Shown here: positions 16,901-24,912 of the stretch, one piece after another | How positions within the stretch are numbered: position 1 is the stretch's first letter | Layout: every line of letters starts with the position of its first letter | Assembly (NCBI RefSeq): GCF_009362785.1 | Contig: NZ_WHNQ01000010.1 | Location: 124,001 to 188,000, forward strand | DNA length: 64,000 nucleotides | Direction of reading: 5' to 3' | DNA from: Paraburkholderia atlantica | GTDB lineage: Bacteria; Pseudomonadota; Gammaproteobacteria; Burkholderiales; Burkholderiaceae | The notes under the pieces: generated by a model | Told to the model about the DNA's origin: nothing | The model's database searches: none | Seen by the model: the letters and a program-made list of their open reading frames with translations, nothing else | Position numbers and translations under genes: made by a program

Positions 16901-18854
16901 GCCAAAGCACGCCAATCAGCGCAATCCGTCACGGCGTCTGCGGATCGGCTTCGTTTCGGGCGACCTGTCCAATCACCCGATCGCATATTTCCTGCTGTCG
17001 ATCGTCGAATATCTGGCGCGCGACACGAGCCTCGCACTGCACTTTTATTCGAACCACACGATCAGCGACGGCTACACCGAGCAGATCCGCGCCCATGCGC
17101 AAGGCTGGCACCCGGTTGCCGGCATCAGCGATGCCGCGCTCGCTGAAAAGATCCGTGGCGACGGTATCGATATCCTGATCGATCTGTCCGGCCATACCGG
17201 ACGCAACCGCCTGGTCACCTTCGCGCACAAACCCGCGCCGGTGCAGGTGAGCTGGATCGGCAATCCATCGACGACCGGTCTGACGGCCATCGACTATTAC
17301 ATGTCGGACCGCTTCGTCACGCCGCTCGCGCAGTTCGCCGGGCAGTTCTCGGAAAAGCTCGTGTTCCTTCCGGCGCTCGCACCGTTCAAGCCGCACCCCC
17401 ACGCGCCGGACGTCAACGCATTGCCGGCGCTGAAAAACGGCTTCATGACCTTCGGCAGCTTCAGCAAGCTGCTCAAGATCGGGCCGGAAGTCATCGCGCT
17501 GTGGGCGCGCGTACTACGCGAAGTGCCGGACTCGCGGATGGTCATCGGCGCGATTGTGGCGCCGGAGCAGATGAGCAAGGTGAGCGCGCTCTTCGCCGAC
17601 CAGGGAATCGACGGCAGCCGCATCAGCTTCTTGCCGCGCGCGGGGATGGCGGCTTATCTGGAGCAGCATCATCAGATCGACGTGTGTCTCGACGCATTTC
17701 CGTTCGCCGGCTCGACCACGACGATGCACGCGCTTTGGATGGGCGTTCCGACCGTGACCCTGCCCGGCGTCTCGATGGCCAGCCGCGGCAGCACGGGATG
17801 GCTGTCGCACCTCGGCATCGACGAGGCATTCGTTGCGCGCGACGAGGACGATTTTGTGAGCAAGTGCGTCGCGCTGGCCGCCGACCCGGACGCGCTCGCC
17901 ATGGTGCGCAGCGAGCTCCGAGCGCACTGCGCACAGTCGTCGCTGATCAGCGCGGGCACGATCGCCGACGCTGCATCGCGTGCGCTGCGCACGATGTGGC
18001 AACGCTGGTGCGACGGGCTGGAACCCGTGCACTTCGAGGTTCCGGCGCGCGACTTGAATGCGCCGGCGCAGCCGATCGCGGCGCGCGCAAGCGACACACC
18101 AGCCGCCGCCCGGACAACCTCGGCATCGGTCACGTCGAGCGAGAAGGCAGACAGCGTCTCCGCGGCAATCAAGCCGATCCGTTTGGTCTGCGGCACCCGT
18201 TGCAGCCGTGAGCAGTTCTGGAAACAAACCGCACTGGGCCGCTCGCTGAAGCCCTACGCGAACCAGCCCGACGTCCAGCTCCAACTGTTCGACAACAACA
18301 CGCGCGGGCTCTCCAGCATCTACAACGAGGCCATCGAGCACGCGAAGCAGGACCCAGCGATTCTCGTCTTCATTCACGACGACATCTGGCTCAGCGACTT
18401 CTTCTGGAAGCTGCGCGTGCGTCGATCGCTCACGCGTTTCGACGTGGTGGGCCTTGCCGGCAACCTGCGTCGCGTGCCGCATCAGCCGTCATGGGCCTTC
18501 GTCTCGCCGGACCTGCGCTGGGACGAGCGACGGTATCTGAGCGGGACAGTCGGCCACGGCAAGGGCTTCCCATGCAACGAGGTTTCGAACTTCGGCCCGG
18601 TCGCACAGGAATGCAAACTCCTCGACGGTCTCCTGCTAATTGCCGACAGCGAAACGCTCGTGAGCCGCGACGTGCGATTCGACGAGCAGTTCAAGTTCCA
18701 TTTCTACGACATGGATTTTTGTCGCGAGGCCGAGCTCAAGGGGCTGCGCATGGGCACGTGGCCGTTGAGCGTGGTGCATGAAAGCGGGGGGGCGTTCGGT
18801 TCGCCGGGGTGGCGTGAGGGGTACGAGCGGTATTTGCGGAAATATGGGAGTTAG
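13965..18854 (+). CDS. Giant tandem OGT-like (GT41/TPR) glycosyltransferase with C-terminal GT-like domain
   Basis: This 1629-residue protein is built from two copies of a TPR plus GT41 (SPINDLY/OGT) module. Residues 1-137 hold an extra TPR stretch. Copy A covers about 138-730 (TPRs, then catalytic core from 363, RLRIGFVSGDLVNHP) and copy B about 766-1358 (catalytic core from about 991, RLRIGFVSGDLSNHP). Each core keeps the histidine of NHP, the lysine of FGSFSxxxKIGP and the UDP-site block DAFPFxGSTTTxxALWMGVP. Residues 1405-1629 form a separate GT-A/StrF-like domain with VFIHDDIWLSDFFW, shared with the gene at 26115-27797. No signal peptide is present, so it should act in the cytoplasm. OGT enzymes glycosylate Ser/Thr of proteins; flagellin, encoded nearby, is the likely acceptor (inference). 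No strong ribosome site precedes the ATG. Confidence 0.88.
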   Translation: MSLPTLPTDALAPEQQLEHDIAVVMQAAFEHHRRQEFDQAASHYTAILDAIRDHASANHHLGLLLVQTGRQDEAWPHFEAALGREPNNGAYWVGYINALIETGQTEAARAACDAAQQLGVREPALATLLARLPSTDTRRASTEELNQHAALFSRGEIEASLNIALRLTTHYPSHGECWRALALSQQRLGQYAESVPVAEHAVRLLGDDLVSYVLLASGLCAIADWPRAEAHCREALARFPNYAELHRMLANSLTGMHRYTDSIASCRRAAALAPGHADIHGTLGTALLGHGQNEEAETAYRRALELTPMDASAYTALLHCLMHKVDRDMAMFQAEAREFAKRHEAPLREQWPRHENARDPSRRLRIGFVSGDLVNHPVTSFLLPTVEHLARDNNLSLHFYSNNPASDSVTAQIRRHADGWREVYGLADGALAQQIRADGIDILIDLAGHSGRNRLAAFAHKPAPVQLSWIGNPATTGLTSIDYYLSDRFVTPLDQFAGKFSEKLVFLPALAPFRAPENSPPVNELPALRNGFLTFGSFSRMSKIGPAVVALWARVLREVPDARLVIGSISGQDEMNKLTERFAAEGIGAARLGFLPRKGMLVYQEQHHQIDVCLDAFPFGGSTTTLQALWMGVPTVTLPGDSMASRSSTGWLSLLGLDAPFVAHDKADYVRKCVTLAADIEALATLRRELRPHCAQSPVFSAKPVADAASRALRIMWQRWCDGLAPEHFDIASPVPDQAAAPAADRQPEHDLKVADAAAPARSDVRRASAKEMRQYTDLFAKGKIEAALKIAHRLTEQYPSHGECWLALACALQRAGKLTEFANAAERAATLLPDTLSAQTLLADALKITRQFEQAERHCREALKRHPESAGLHHSLGVVLQSMGRHADSIACFRSAVALTPDNALAYDALGVALLEYGESKEAESALRRALELAPTQAQVRSNLLFCLMHQYGLDAASAFAEYREFATRHEAPLRARRPKHANQRNPSRRLRIGFVSGDLSNHPIAYFLLSIVEYLARDTSLALHFYSNHTISDGYTEQIRAHAQGWHPVAGISDAALAEKIRGDGIDILIDLSGHTGRNRLVTFAHKPAPVQVSWIGNPSTTGLTAIDYYMSDRFVTPLAQFAGQFSEKLVFLPALAPFKPHPHAPDVNALPALKNGFMTFGSFSKLLKIGPEVIALWARVLREVPDSRMVIGAIVAPEQMSKVSALFADQGIDGSRISFLPRAGMAAYLEQHHQIDVCLDAFPFAGSTTTMHALWMGVPTVTLPGVSMASRGSTGWLSHLGIDEAFVARDEDDFVSKCVALAADPDALAMVRSELRAHCAQSSLISAGTIADAASRALRTMWQRWCDGLEPVHFEVPARDLNAPAQPIAARASDTPAAARTTSASVTSSEKADSVSAAIKPIRLVCGTRCSREQFWKQTALGRSLKPYANQPDVQLQLFDNNTRGLSSIYNEAIEHAKQDPAILVFIHDDIWLSDFFWKLRVRRSLTRFDVVGLAGNLRRVPHQPSWAFVSPDLRWDERRYLSGTVGHGKGFPCNEVSNFGPVAQECKLLDGLLLIADSETLVSRDVRFDEQFKFHFYDMDFCREAELKGLRMGTWPLSVVHESGGAFGSPGWREGYERYLRKYGS
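14376..16152 (+). repeat. Copy A of the intragenic TPR-GT41 direct repeat
   Basis: The copy runs from the RRAS codons at 14376 to WCDGLAPEHF at about 16152. Identical landmarks (PSHGECW, CLDAFPF, MWQRWCDGL) recur exactly 1884 bp (628 codons) later, so the two copies align without net insertions. DNA similarity is still obvious by eye. Confidence 0.85.
16260..18036 (+). repeat. Copy B of the intragenic TPR-GT41 direct repeat
   Basis: The copy begins with the matching RRAS codons at 16260 and ends with WCDGLEPVHF. Three widely spaced landmarks all show the same 1884-bp offset from copy A. Copies differ at many codons, so the duplication is not recent, or it has diverged for different acceptors. 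Confidence 0.85.
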
Positions 18855-18962
18855 CGGACAGGGAGCGCGGTCAAGGCTGCTTCAATCGCTGATGACCGCC
18901 CGCCGGACCGCCCCTGCCAGAACAAGGAATCACGTGGCCAATGCGTGTTTCCTTGGAGCTCC

Positions 18963-19871
18963 TTAGAGATAGCGATCCAACGCTTTGTTATCCAACAAAC
19001 TGCTTCCGAAACGCGTTGTTTCGATCAACGGTCTTGCTTGGGCAAGGTCATAGCCGAAAAACGCGCGCAACCAATCGAATGCCTTGTCGTTGAAGTCCGG
19101 CTTAGGCTGCTCGAATTCCACTTCAGCGCTGCTGAAAAAGACGGGGATGTCTGGCGTCTCCTGCTCTTTGTCGAACACGCCGTGGACGAAGCGGTCCCTT
19201 GTATCCGAATCGCGCAACAGATTGACGGAGAGGACGGAAATATCCGAAGGTTGGTATTTCTCCAGCAGGCTACGTACTGGAAAATAATACAAACTGGCAC
19301 CAAGAACAGAAAAGAGCGGGAAGGTTCGCCGCGAAAGATAAAAGGCTAACTCATATTGGATTCGCTCAAGGAAACTGTGGGACATAAGATGCCCGACTTC
19401 TTTCTTGAAATATTTCTCGACTACCGCGTGACTGCGGCGTGCGAAATATTTCTTGGTGAGTGCCCACACATCATTGAGTGCCAATTCCGAGTCAACAAAC
19501 TCCCGATTTTCATATTTGCCCGGAAACGACATAAAAAAATCGCTTGCGCTCTTGTTATCTGCGCCCAGAAGCCTGTACATCTTGTAGTGACTCCAAGCCC
19601 TGTCGAATTGATTTCTTAGACAGATAACGATATGCGTATCGTGCTCCGGCAATCGTCCAATCACTACTGGGTTGGCATAGCCTTGGCTCGCATCCAAAAG
19701 TGGCAAAGCCGACGCTGGCAGGGATGGATGCGCGTCGTCGTTTGCATATAGATGGGGCTCCTTGACACCTGGCACTCTGTATTCGGCAAGTCCACCTCGC
19801 ACCATCCATTCAGCCAACGATGTCGTGCCACATTTTGGCATGCCAGCAATAAAAATATTCTTTAGCGTCAT
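18963..19871 (-). CDS. PAPS-dependent sulfotransferase
   Basis: This 302-residue sulfotransferase-fold enzyme has the 5'-phosphosulfate loop near the N-terminus (GMPKCGTTSLAEW, residues 10-22) and the 3'-phosphate motif as CLRNQFDRAWSHYKMY. It should move sulfate from PAPS to a sugar or protein hydroxyl. It is last in the minus-strand cluster, 105 bp after the SGNH gene, and convergent with the giant transferase. Its base composition is visibly more AT-rich than the GC-rich neighbours, pointing to recent transfer. Sulfation of the flagellar glycan is my inference. Confidence 0.87.
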   Translation of the reverse strand: MTLKNIFIAGMPKCGTTSLAEWMVRGGLAEYRVPGVKEPHLYANDDAHPSLPASALPLLDASQGYANPVVIGRLPEHDTHIVICLRNQFDRAWSHYKMYRLLGADNKSASDFFMSFPGKYENREFVDSELALNDVWALTKKYFARRSHAVVEKYFKKEVGHLMSHSFLERIQYELAFYLSRRTFPLFSVLGASLYYFPVRSLLEKYQPSDISVLSVNLLRDSDTRDRFVHGVFDKEQETPDIPVFFSSAEVEFEQPKPDFNDKAFDWLRAFFGYDLAQARPLIETTRFGSSLLDNKALDRYL

Positions 19872-19976
19872 TTCAGTTCTGTTTCTTTTAATCCCCGGCA
19901 GCTTCTATTTTTGTTCTTGGAAAAAATCATGAGGCCGGCCTTGCCCTTGTAATAGCAAATTGGCGTGAGATTCTGT

Positions 19977-21119
19977 TCACAGGGCCTGCGCTATTCGCGA
20001 ACATTTCCCTTGATCGCACGCGTCATTGTCAGAAACGGAGTCCTTCTCATAGGTCCATGACGTGATTGCGTCGATATATGCAGTTGAGGCTCTTTCCCCC
20101 ATTTGCTTATCAACGGGTTCCGGGCTTCCCTCCGGATAGCCATGCTCTTGTACCAGCGACTGCTTCCATAATACGGAAGCAGTGTCAATTGCAGTAATTT
20201 CAACGCGAGTGAAATCTGGAAGCGGTTCGCTCTTGTTCCATATTCGAAGCAGCGGGGCATGCGTAACGAGAAATGGAAACATCCCATTCTGAGTCCACGC
20301 CGTAGAGGTATTAACGATGCACTTCTTGCCGGCAATATCAAGATGCAACGCACACGATTCGGGGACGGATACGAAGGACATGCCGATGGGAACGCCCTTG
20401 ACATCGATTGCAATTTTTTTCCCGAGATCAAGCCTTCCTGCACGCCATTGGAAACGCGATCCCTTGAAATCTCTTTGTGCACCAGGGAAAGGCGTTACGT
20501 GCATCCGTATCCGACCTGTATCCGCAGAAGGCCCGGAACCATTTCGTGACCTTGGCTTGTTGATGATATTCGCAATGTGCAAGGCACAGTACTGCGCGAT
20601 ATAACCATCGACCAGTGGCGTCGCATAATGAGTAAGGTCTCGATACAAGGAGGCAAATCCCTCCCCGAATCCGAGTCCGCTACGTTTGAAGTGCCCATCA
20701 GCATTGACGACAGTGGCGCCATATTCCGCGGATATCGCGGTCATTTCGTCATGCATCTCGCTCTGATCGTACCAGGTACTTTCCGAGCGCCTTCCCAAAA
20801 TCAGACTGACAATCATCGCAGATGGAAATTTTCTGCAAACCAGCTCCAGCAATCCCCGGAATCCTGCTCTCCACAGACACACGTCTTTTTGAAAAGCGAA
20901 CAGGTCGTTGATCCCGTATTCAATCACGACCAGGTCATAATCTGCGCCGTCGTGGCGGACAAGCCTCTCAAGTCCGAACAAACTCCCCGTTCCGCCGACT
21001 GACAAATTGGTGACAACCGGATCAGCAGCCAGTCCAGCCATCTTCAAGAACCGTGGCAATTGCAAGCTGATACCACTGGTCATGACCAGATTGCTGCCAC
21101 CAATCAATAGAATTTTCAC
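19977..21119 (-). CDS. SGNH/GDSL-type hydrolase or acyltransferase
   Basis: This 380-residue protein has the SGNH catalytic blocks in order: GGSN with S9 (block I, G replacing the usual D), SVGG with G42 (block II), YGIND with N71 (block III) and RDLTHYA with D161 and H164 (block V). The C-terminal 180 residues look like an added beta-sandwich domain and end in a Ser/Asp-rich tail. Translation starts with GTG that overlaps the Rieske stop by four bases (GTGA), so the two are coupled. SGNH proteins in glycan loci add or remove O-acetyl groups. Composition is AT-shifted. Confidence 0.8.
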   Translation of the reverse strand: MKILLIGGSNLVMTSGISLQLPRFLKMAGLAADPVVTNLSVGGTGSLFGLERLVRHDGADYDLVVIEYGINDLFAFQKDVCLWRAGFRGLLELVCRKFPSAMIVSLILGRRSESTWYDQSEMHDEMTAISAEYGATVVNADGHFKRSGLGFGEGFASLYRDLTHYATPLVDGYIAQYCALHIANIINKPRSRNGSGPSADTGRIRMHVTPFPGAQRDFKGSRFQWRAGRLDLGKKIAIDVKGVPIGMSFVSVPESCALHLDIAGKKCIVNTSTAWTQNGMFPFLVTHAPLLRIWNKSEPLPDFTRVEITAIDTASVLWKQSLVQEHGYPEGSPEPVDKQMGERASTAYIDAITSWTYEKDSVSDNDACDQGKCSRIAQAL

Positions 21120-22219
21120 TTATTTGTTTCCGACATATAGGCACGGTGAAAATGACGAACACGGTCTTCGATCCCCTCGCCGAGAACAGCCAGCTTCGTC
21201 GCATGGCGCACGCCCGCCTGCACCTTGGCGCAAATCCCGCCATCTTCCGCAAACACTTTCCTGGTGAAGGCGTGCCCATCGGCATGGATGTGCTCCATCA
21301 TTTTTTTCCCGGCCTCGGTGCTTCCTTCGAATTTGACGCCGAGCGTGCGCGAATGCACCGTCGTTGTCTCCGCGGCGGTCGGATCGAAACGCTGCACGTG
21401 AAAGCTATAGCCCATAAAGGACGTCACGGTCAGGCTCGGAAAAATGTGATGGTGTGTGTAATGCTCGAAACGCCATGGCCAGCGGCCGATTCGGGACTCC
21501 ATGCGCTTGAAACGCGCGACCCAATCGGCGTTGGCCTCGTGCTCCAGATGACTGTGCCGGGTGTCGTCGAAGAAGAAGCGCGGAGCTTCCTTCTCGCGGC
21601 TCATCCCGTCGACTTCCATGAACGTGCCGGAATGCACTGAGGGGACGTGATAGCCCTCCAAGGCGTTTTCGATCACGACTTTCCAGTTGGCTCCGACATC
21701 TTCGCGGAACTCATCCAGCACCGTGTCCATGCCTTCGCTTGCGCGTTCGAGAAAGGCGTACTGCGAACCGAGATACTCGCGCAGACTGGGGCCCTCTTCC
21801 GACAAGCGCACAAAGATGAATTCCCCTGCCGCGTCGCAAGCAAACTCATGCAGACGAAACTTCTCAGGCTCCGCGACGACTTGAGGAAATGCCTGTCTCT
21901 GAGGCACGCTGAGTGGCACACCGGTCTTGTCGTAAACCCAACTATGGTACGGGCAGCGCACGAAACCACGATGCGTCCCGGGCTCGCACAAACGCGCATG
22001 ACGATGCGAGCACACGTTCAAAAAGGCGCGCGGCTTGCCGGCTTCGTCGCATTGCAGAAGGATTTCCTTATTCCCCACGCGCATGCCCTGATGCACGTTG
22101 CCTTGCAGTTCCAGTTTCAGGCCCACGAAAATCCACGACTGACGGAACAAACCGTTCAACTCGTTTTCGTGATGGACAGAATCGACGTAAGCTCGGGGCG
22201 GGATCTGATGAGTCGACAT
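21116..22219 (-). CDS. Rieske-type non-haem iron oxygenase, alpha subunit
   Basis: This 367-residue oxygenase has the Rieske [2Fe-2S] ligands C70, H72, C89 and H92 in CSHRHARLCEPG and RCPYHSW. The mononuclear iron site follows as NALEGYHVPSVH with H191 and H196. The start is the ATG at 22219, four bases after the previous stop; an open frame 30 codons longer would overlap the acyltransferase gene. No ferredoxin or reductase gene is adjacent, so electrons must come from elsewhere. Such oxygenases hydroxylate or demethylate small molecules; one inside a sugar-acyl cluster is unusual and may act on the acyl chain or sugar. Confidence 0.9.
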   Translation of the reverse strand: MSTHQIPPRAYVDSVHHENELNGLFRQSWIFVGLKLELQGNVHQGMRVGNKEILLQCDEAGKPRAFLNVCSHRHARLCEPGTHRGFVRCPYHSWVYDKTGVPLSVPQRQAFPQVVAEPEKFRLHEFACDAAGEFIFVRLSEEGPSLREYLGSQYAFLERASEGMDTVLDEFREDVGANWKVVIENALEGYHVPSVHSGTFMEVDGMSREKEAPRFFFDDTRHSHLEHEANADWVARFKRMESRIGRWPWRFEHYTHHHIFPSLTVTSFMGYSFHVQRFDPTAAETTTVHSRTLGVKFEGSTEAGKKMMEHIHADGHAFTRKVFAEDGGICAKVQAGVRHATKLAVLGEGIEDRVRHFHRAYMSETNK

Positions 22220-22223
22220 AAAT

Positions 22224-22868
22224 TCAGCGGAAAGAAAAACGTTTGGCCGGATTGCCCAAGACCGTGATACCTGCCGGAATCCGTCCGATGACAACGCTGC
22301 CCGGCGCAACGGTCACACCGTCTCCAATGACGGCACGACTGGTAATCACGCAGTTGGGATGAATCGTGACAAAGTTGCCGATCCAGGCGCCGCCTGCAAT
22401 CGTGCAATGGCTGTTGATCTGGCACCACTCGCCGATACGCGCATCGTGACCGACGACTGTGTATTCCTGGATGCAGGTAAAGGCGCCGATGTGCGTATCG
22501 ACCGACACGCCTACACCTGGGCCGATGATGCAACCATGTGCCAGATTTGCGTGTTTGCTCACATTGGCACGCGGATGCACGACCGTCGCGAAATCGACAT
22601 GGTGAACGTCACGGAGCGTCGCGGTGTACTTGAAACGCTGCTGCGGATCGCCGAGCGCAGCCATGAACGCCTCGTTCGGCAATGGCTGGTACGTCAGCGG
22701 ATCGCCGACGATCGGCACGTCGCGTGGCGTTGCATCGAGCGCACCGGCACGACCATCGAGAAAGCCTTTCACCTTGAATAGAGGATTGTCGTCCTCGATA
22801 TAGCTCAACACTTCGCGACCGAAACCTCCGGCCCCGACAATCAGCAGGCTGCGATGGGAATTCGGCAT
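22224..22868 (-). CDS. PglD/NeuD-type left-handed beta-helix acyltransferase
   Basis: This 214-residue protein has an N-terminal Rossmann-like nucleotide-sugar part (LLIVGAGGFGREVLSYI) and a C-terminal left-handed beta-helix of hexapeptide repeats (VVHPRANVSKHANLAHG onward). VGHDARIGEW carries the likely catalytic histidine. PglD, PerB and VioB relatives N-acylate the 4-amino group of UDP- or dTDP-4-amino-4,6-dideoxy sugars. Next to an aminotransferase and an acyl-building trio, it should place the acyl group on the amino sugar. The gene starts one base after the SDR stop. Confidence 0.9.
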   Translation of the reverse strand: MPNSHRSLLIVGAGGFGREVLSYIEDDNPLFKVKGFLDGRAGALDATPRDVPIVGDPLTYQPLPNEAFMAALGDPQQRFKYTATLRDVHHVDFATVVHPRANVSKHANLAHGCIIGPGVGVSVDTHIGAFTCIQEYTVVGHDARIGEWCQINSHCTIAGGAWIGNFVTIHPNCVITSRAVIGDGVTVAPGSVVIGRIPAGITVLGNPAKRFSFR

Positions 22869-22869
22869 A

Positions 22870-23631
22870 TCAGCTGATCGTCAAGCCGCCATCCATCACC
22901 AGCGTCGTGCCGGTGATCCACCGGCTGGCGTTCGACAACAGGAAAATCGCGGCATTGGCCACATCGTCCGGCTTGCCGAAGCCGAGCGGGTAGTTGTTTC
23001 GCTCCTGCTCCATCGATCCCACCATGGTGGCCGTCGCCTCCAGCAGAGGCGTTTCGACCAATGCCGGCGAAAGGCAGTTGGCGCGAATACGGCGCTTGAC
23101 CACTTCCATCGCAAGACAACGCATCATGGCAATCAGCGCGGCCTTCGTCCCCGAATAGGCCCCGACACCGGCAACGCCGATATGCGCCGCAATCGAGGCG
23201 ACAAATACCAGCGAACCTTCCGGTGCGACCAGATTGCGCTTGAGCAGCGCCTGCGTCAGCAGCATCGGTGCATCGACATTGATAGCCTGAACTTCACGCA
23301 AGTGCTGCTCGGTGAACATGCGTACCGGACTCAGGCGCGAAATGCCTGCGCTATGCACGACGCCATTCAGTGGCTTGCCGTCAAGCGCCGCGACCAACGT
23401 CTCCCGCTCGGCCGCATTCGTCAGTTCGGCTTGTACGGCCTGATGCCCCACCAATGCCGATTTATCGAGCATCTCCAGCGTCTGTTTCAGACGTTCGCGG
23501 TCGCGGCCCGTGATGACGACCTGCGCACCCATCTGAGAACAGGAGATCGCAATCTGACGACCAATGCCCGATGAAGCACCTGTGACCAGGATGCGCTTCC
23601 CGGAAAGCGAAAACGGGTTTTCCATACTCAT
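22870..23631 (-). CDS. Short-chain dehydrogenase/reductase (FabG-like)
   Basis: This 253-residue SDR has the NADP-binding TGASSGIG, the NAG-like HSAGIS, the catalytic serine in VFVASIAAHIG and the YSGTK active-site pair. The family branch is the 3-oxoacyl-ACP reductase type. Its start overlaps the KAS III stop by four bases (ATGA). Within this operon the sensible job is to reduce the 3-oxoacyl-ACP made by KAS III to a 3-hydroxyacyl-ACP. Reduction of a keto-sugar is the alternative. Confidence 0.92.
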   Translation of the reverse strand: MSMENPFSLSGKRILVTGASSGIGRQIAISCSQMGAQVVITGRDRERLKQTLEMLDKSALVGHQAVQAELTNAAERETLVAALDGKPLNGVVHSAGISRLSPVRMFTEQHLREVQAINVDAPMLLTQALLKRNLVAPEGSLVFVASIAAHIGVAGVGAYSGTKAALIAMMRCLAMEVVKRRIRANCLSPALVETPLLEATATMVGSMEQERNNYPLGFGKPDDVANAAIFLLSNASRWITGTTLVMDGGLTIS

Positions 23632-24665
23632 GACTCGATCAATGCCGGAAACCTGGCGCCTTCAATATCCATAATGACGGTGCCCCACGACAGGCCAATA
23701 CCGAAACCGCTCAATAGCAGGCGATGCCGGCCTTCGCCCAGCACCTCGTGCAAACGGGCCGTCATCGTCACCGGCAAGGATGCGCCGCTGGTATTGCCGA
23801 AATCCGGCAAGGTGGATGGCACTTTCTCCACCGGCAAACCCAGCTTCTTGCGGATGGTCTCGTTGATCATCCTGTTGGCTTGATGGAAGACGAAATAGTC
23901 AATGTCGTCCTTGCTCGTGCCTGTTCTTTCCAGAATCTTTTCTACTGCAGGCGGTACACGCTGCGTGGAAAAACTCAGCACGGCTGGGCCATCAAGCGTC
24001 AAGTCGAGTCCTGAATGATAAAAGCCGCCTTCATCCCGGGTCGGGATCATGTGGTGGATACCAACCGGCTCCCGATGTCCGCCGACCGGCAAGCAGATCG
24101 CCTTGTAACCGCTACCGTCGCTGTTGAGGTCGAAGTGCATCGGCGGCGCTTTCTCGTCGAATTCGAGTGCGGTCGCCGTGCCGGCGTCGGAGAACAAAGG
24201 ATCGCGAAGGTTGCCCGAGCGATCGCCGATCAGCAGCAGCGCCTTCTTGATCGCGCCGGCGGCAATCATGCTGCCCAGCAGATGCAAACCGAACGGATAG
24301 CCGGAGCAGCCCAGGTTCACGTCATAGGCGATCGTCGCCTGCGACAGCTTCAGGCGATCCTGCAGGATGATCGCCGTCGATGGAATCAGGTAATCCGGCG
24401 ACTGCGTCACGACAACGAGCGCATCGACCTCTTCCCGCTCCCACTCCAGCTCAGCCAGCAACTTCTCCGTTGCATCGAAAGCGAGATCGGAAAAGCATTG
24501 CCACTCCGGGCAAAGGCGTCGCGTCTGGATGCCGATATTGCGCACCAGGCGCTCGCGCTCCGAACGGATCTGCGGCGGAGCATCAAGGACGTTGTCATAG
24601 ACACGTCTTGGCACACAGGTCGCCATGCCTGCGAAGCGCACATTGCGCAGAGTGGAAAAGGCCAT
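23628..24665 (-). CDS. Beta-ketoacyl-ACP synthase III
   Basis: This 345-residue thiolase-fold enzyme has the full KAS III triad: C120 (NLGCSGYPFGL), H261 (VFHQANRMI) and N291 (FGNTSGASLP). It should condense a short acyl-CoA with malonyl-ACP. It sits four bases after a dedicated ACP and overlaps the SDR, away from any fab operon, so it is a specialised copy. The same trio with an aminotransferase and an N-acyltransferase occurs in the P. syringae viosamine flagellin-glycan island. Confidence 0.93.
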   Translation of the reverse strand: MAFSTLRNVRFAGMATCVPRRVYDNVLDAPPQIRSERERLVRNIGIQTRRLCPEWQCFSDLAFDATEKLLAELEWEREEVDALVVVTQSPDYLIPSTAIILQDRLKLSQATIAYDVNLGCSGYPFGLHLLGSMIAAGAIKKALLLIGDRSGNLRDPLFSDAGTATALEFDEKAPPMHFDLNSDGSGYKAICLPVGGHREPVGIHHMIPTRDEGGFYHSGLDLTLDGPAVLSFSTQRVPPAVEKILERTGTSKDDIDYFVFHQANRMINETIRKKLGLPVEKVPSTLPDFGNTSGASLPVTMTARLHEVLGEGRHRLLLSGFGIGLSWGTVIMDIEGARFPALIES

Positions 24666-24669
24666 GTTC

Positions 24670-24912
24670 TTATCCGAGCAGCTTGTAGAGATCGGTGATC
24701 GTTGCGCACTTCTTCAGGTCGTCACCCGAGATCACCTTGCCGAACTCCGTGTCGAACATCACGATCACGCCCAGTGCAGCCAGCGAATCCCATTCTTCCA
24801 GGCTGCTCAATTCCGTCTCCGGTTTCACTTCCACCGGATTCTGGAAATCGGTGACAACCAGAAAATTTTCAATAAAGCTTTCAATGCTGGGAATTACAAA
24901 CTCGGTAGTCAT
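24670..24912 (-). CDS. Dedicated acyl carrier protein
   Basis: This 80-residue acidic carrier has the phosphopantetheine attachment serine S43 in the motif EEWDSLAALG. That differs from the fatty-acid ACP DSLD motif and fits specialised carriers. The start is the ATG whose first base overlaps the aminotransferase stop (TGATG); a TTG one codon earlier is possible but less likely. It should carry the growing acyl group for KAS III and the SDR before transfer to the amino sugar. Confidence 0.9.
   Translation of the reverse strand: MTTEFVIPSIESFIENFLVVTDFQNPVEVKPETELSSLEEWDSLAALGVIVMFDTEFGKVISGDDLKKCATITDLYKLLG

Noticed and set aside
14376..18036. Repeat pair as an assembly duplication
   Set aside because: The copies differ at many codons throughout while keeping frame, so they are diverged paralogous modules and not a recent sequence artefact.
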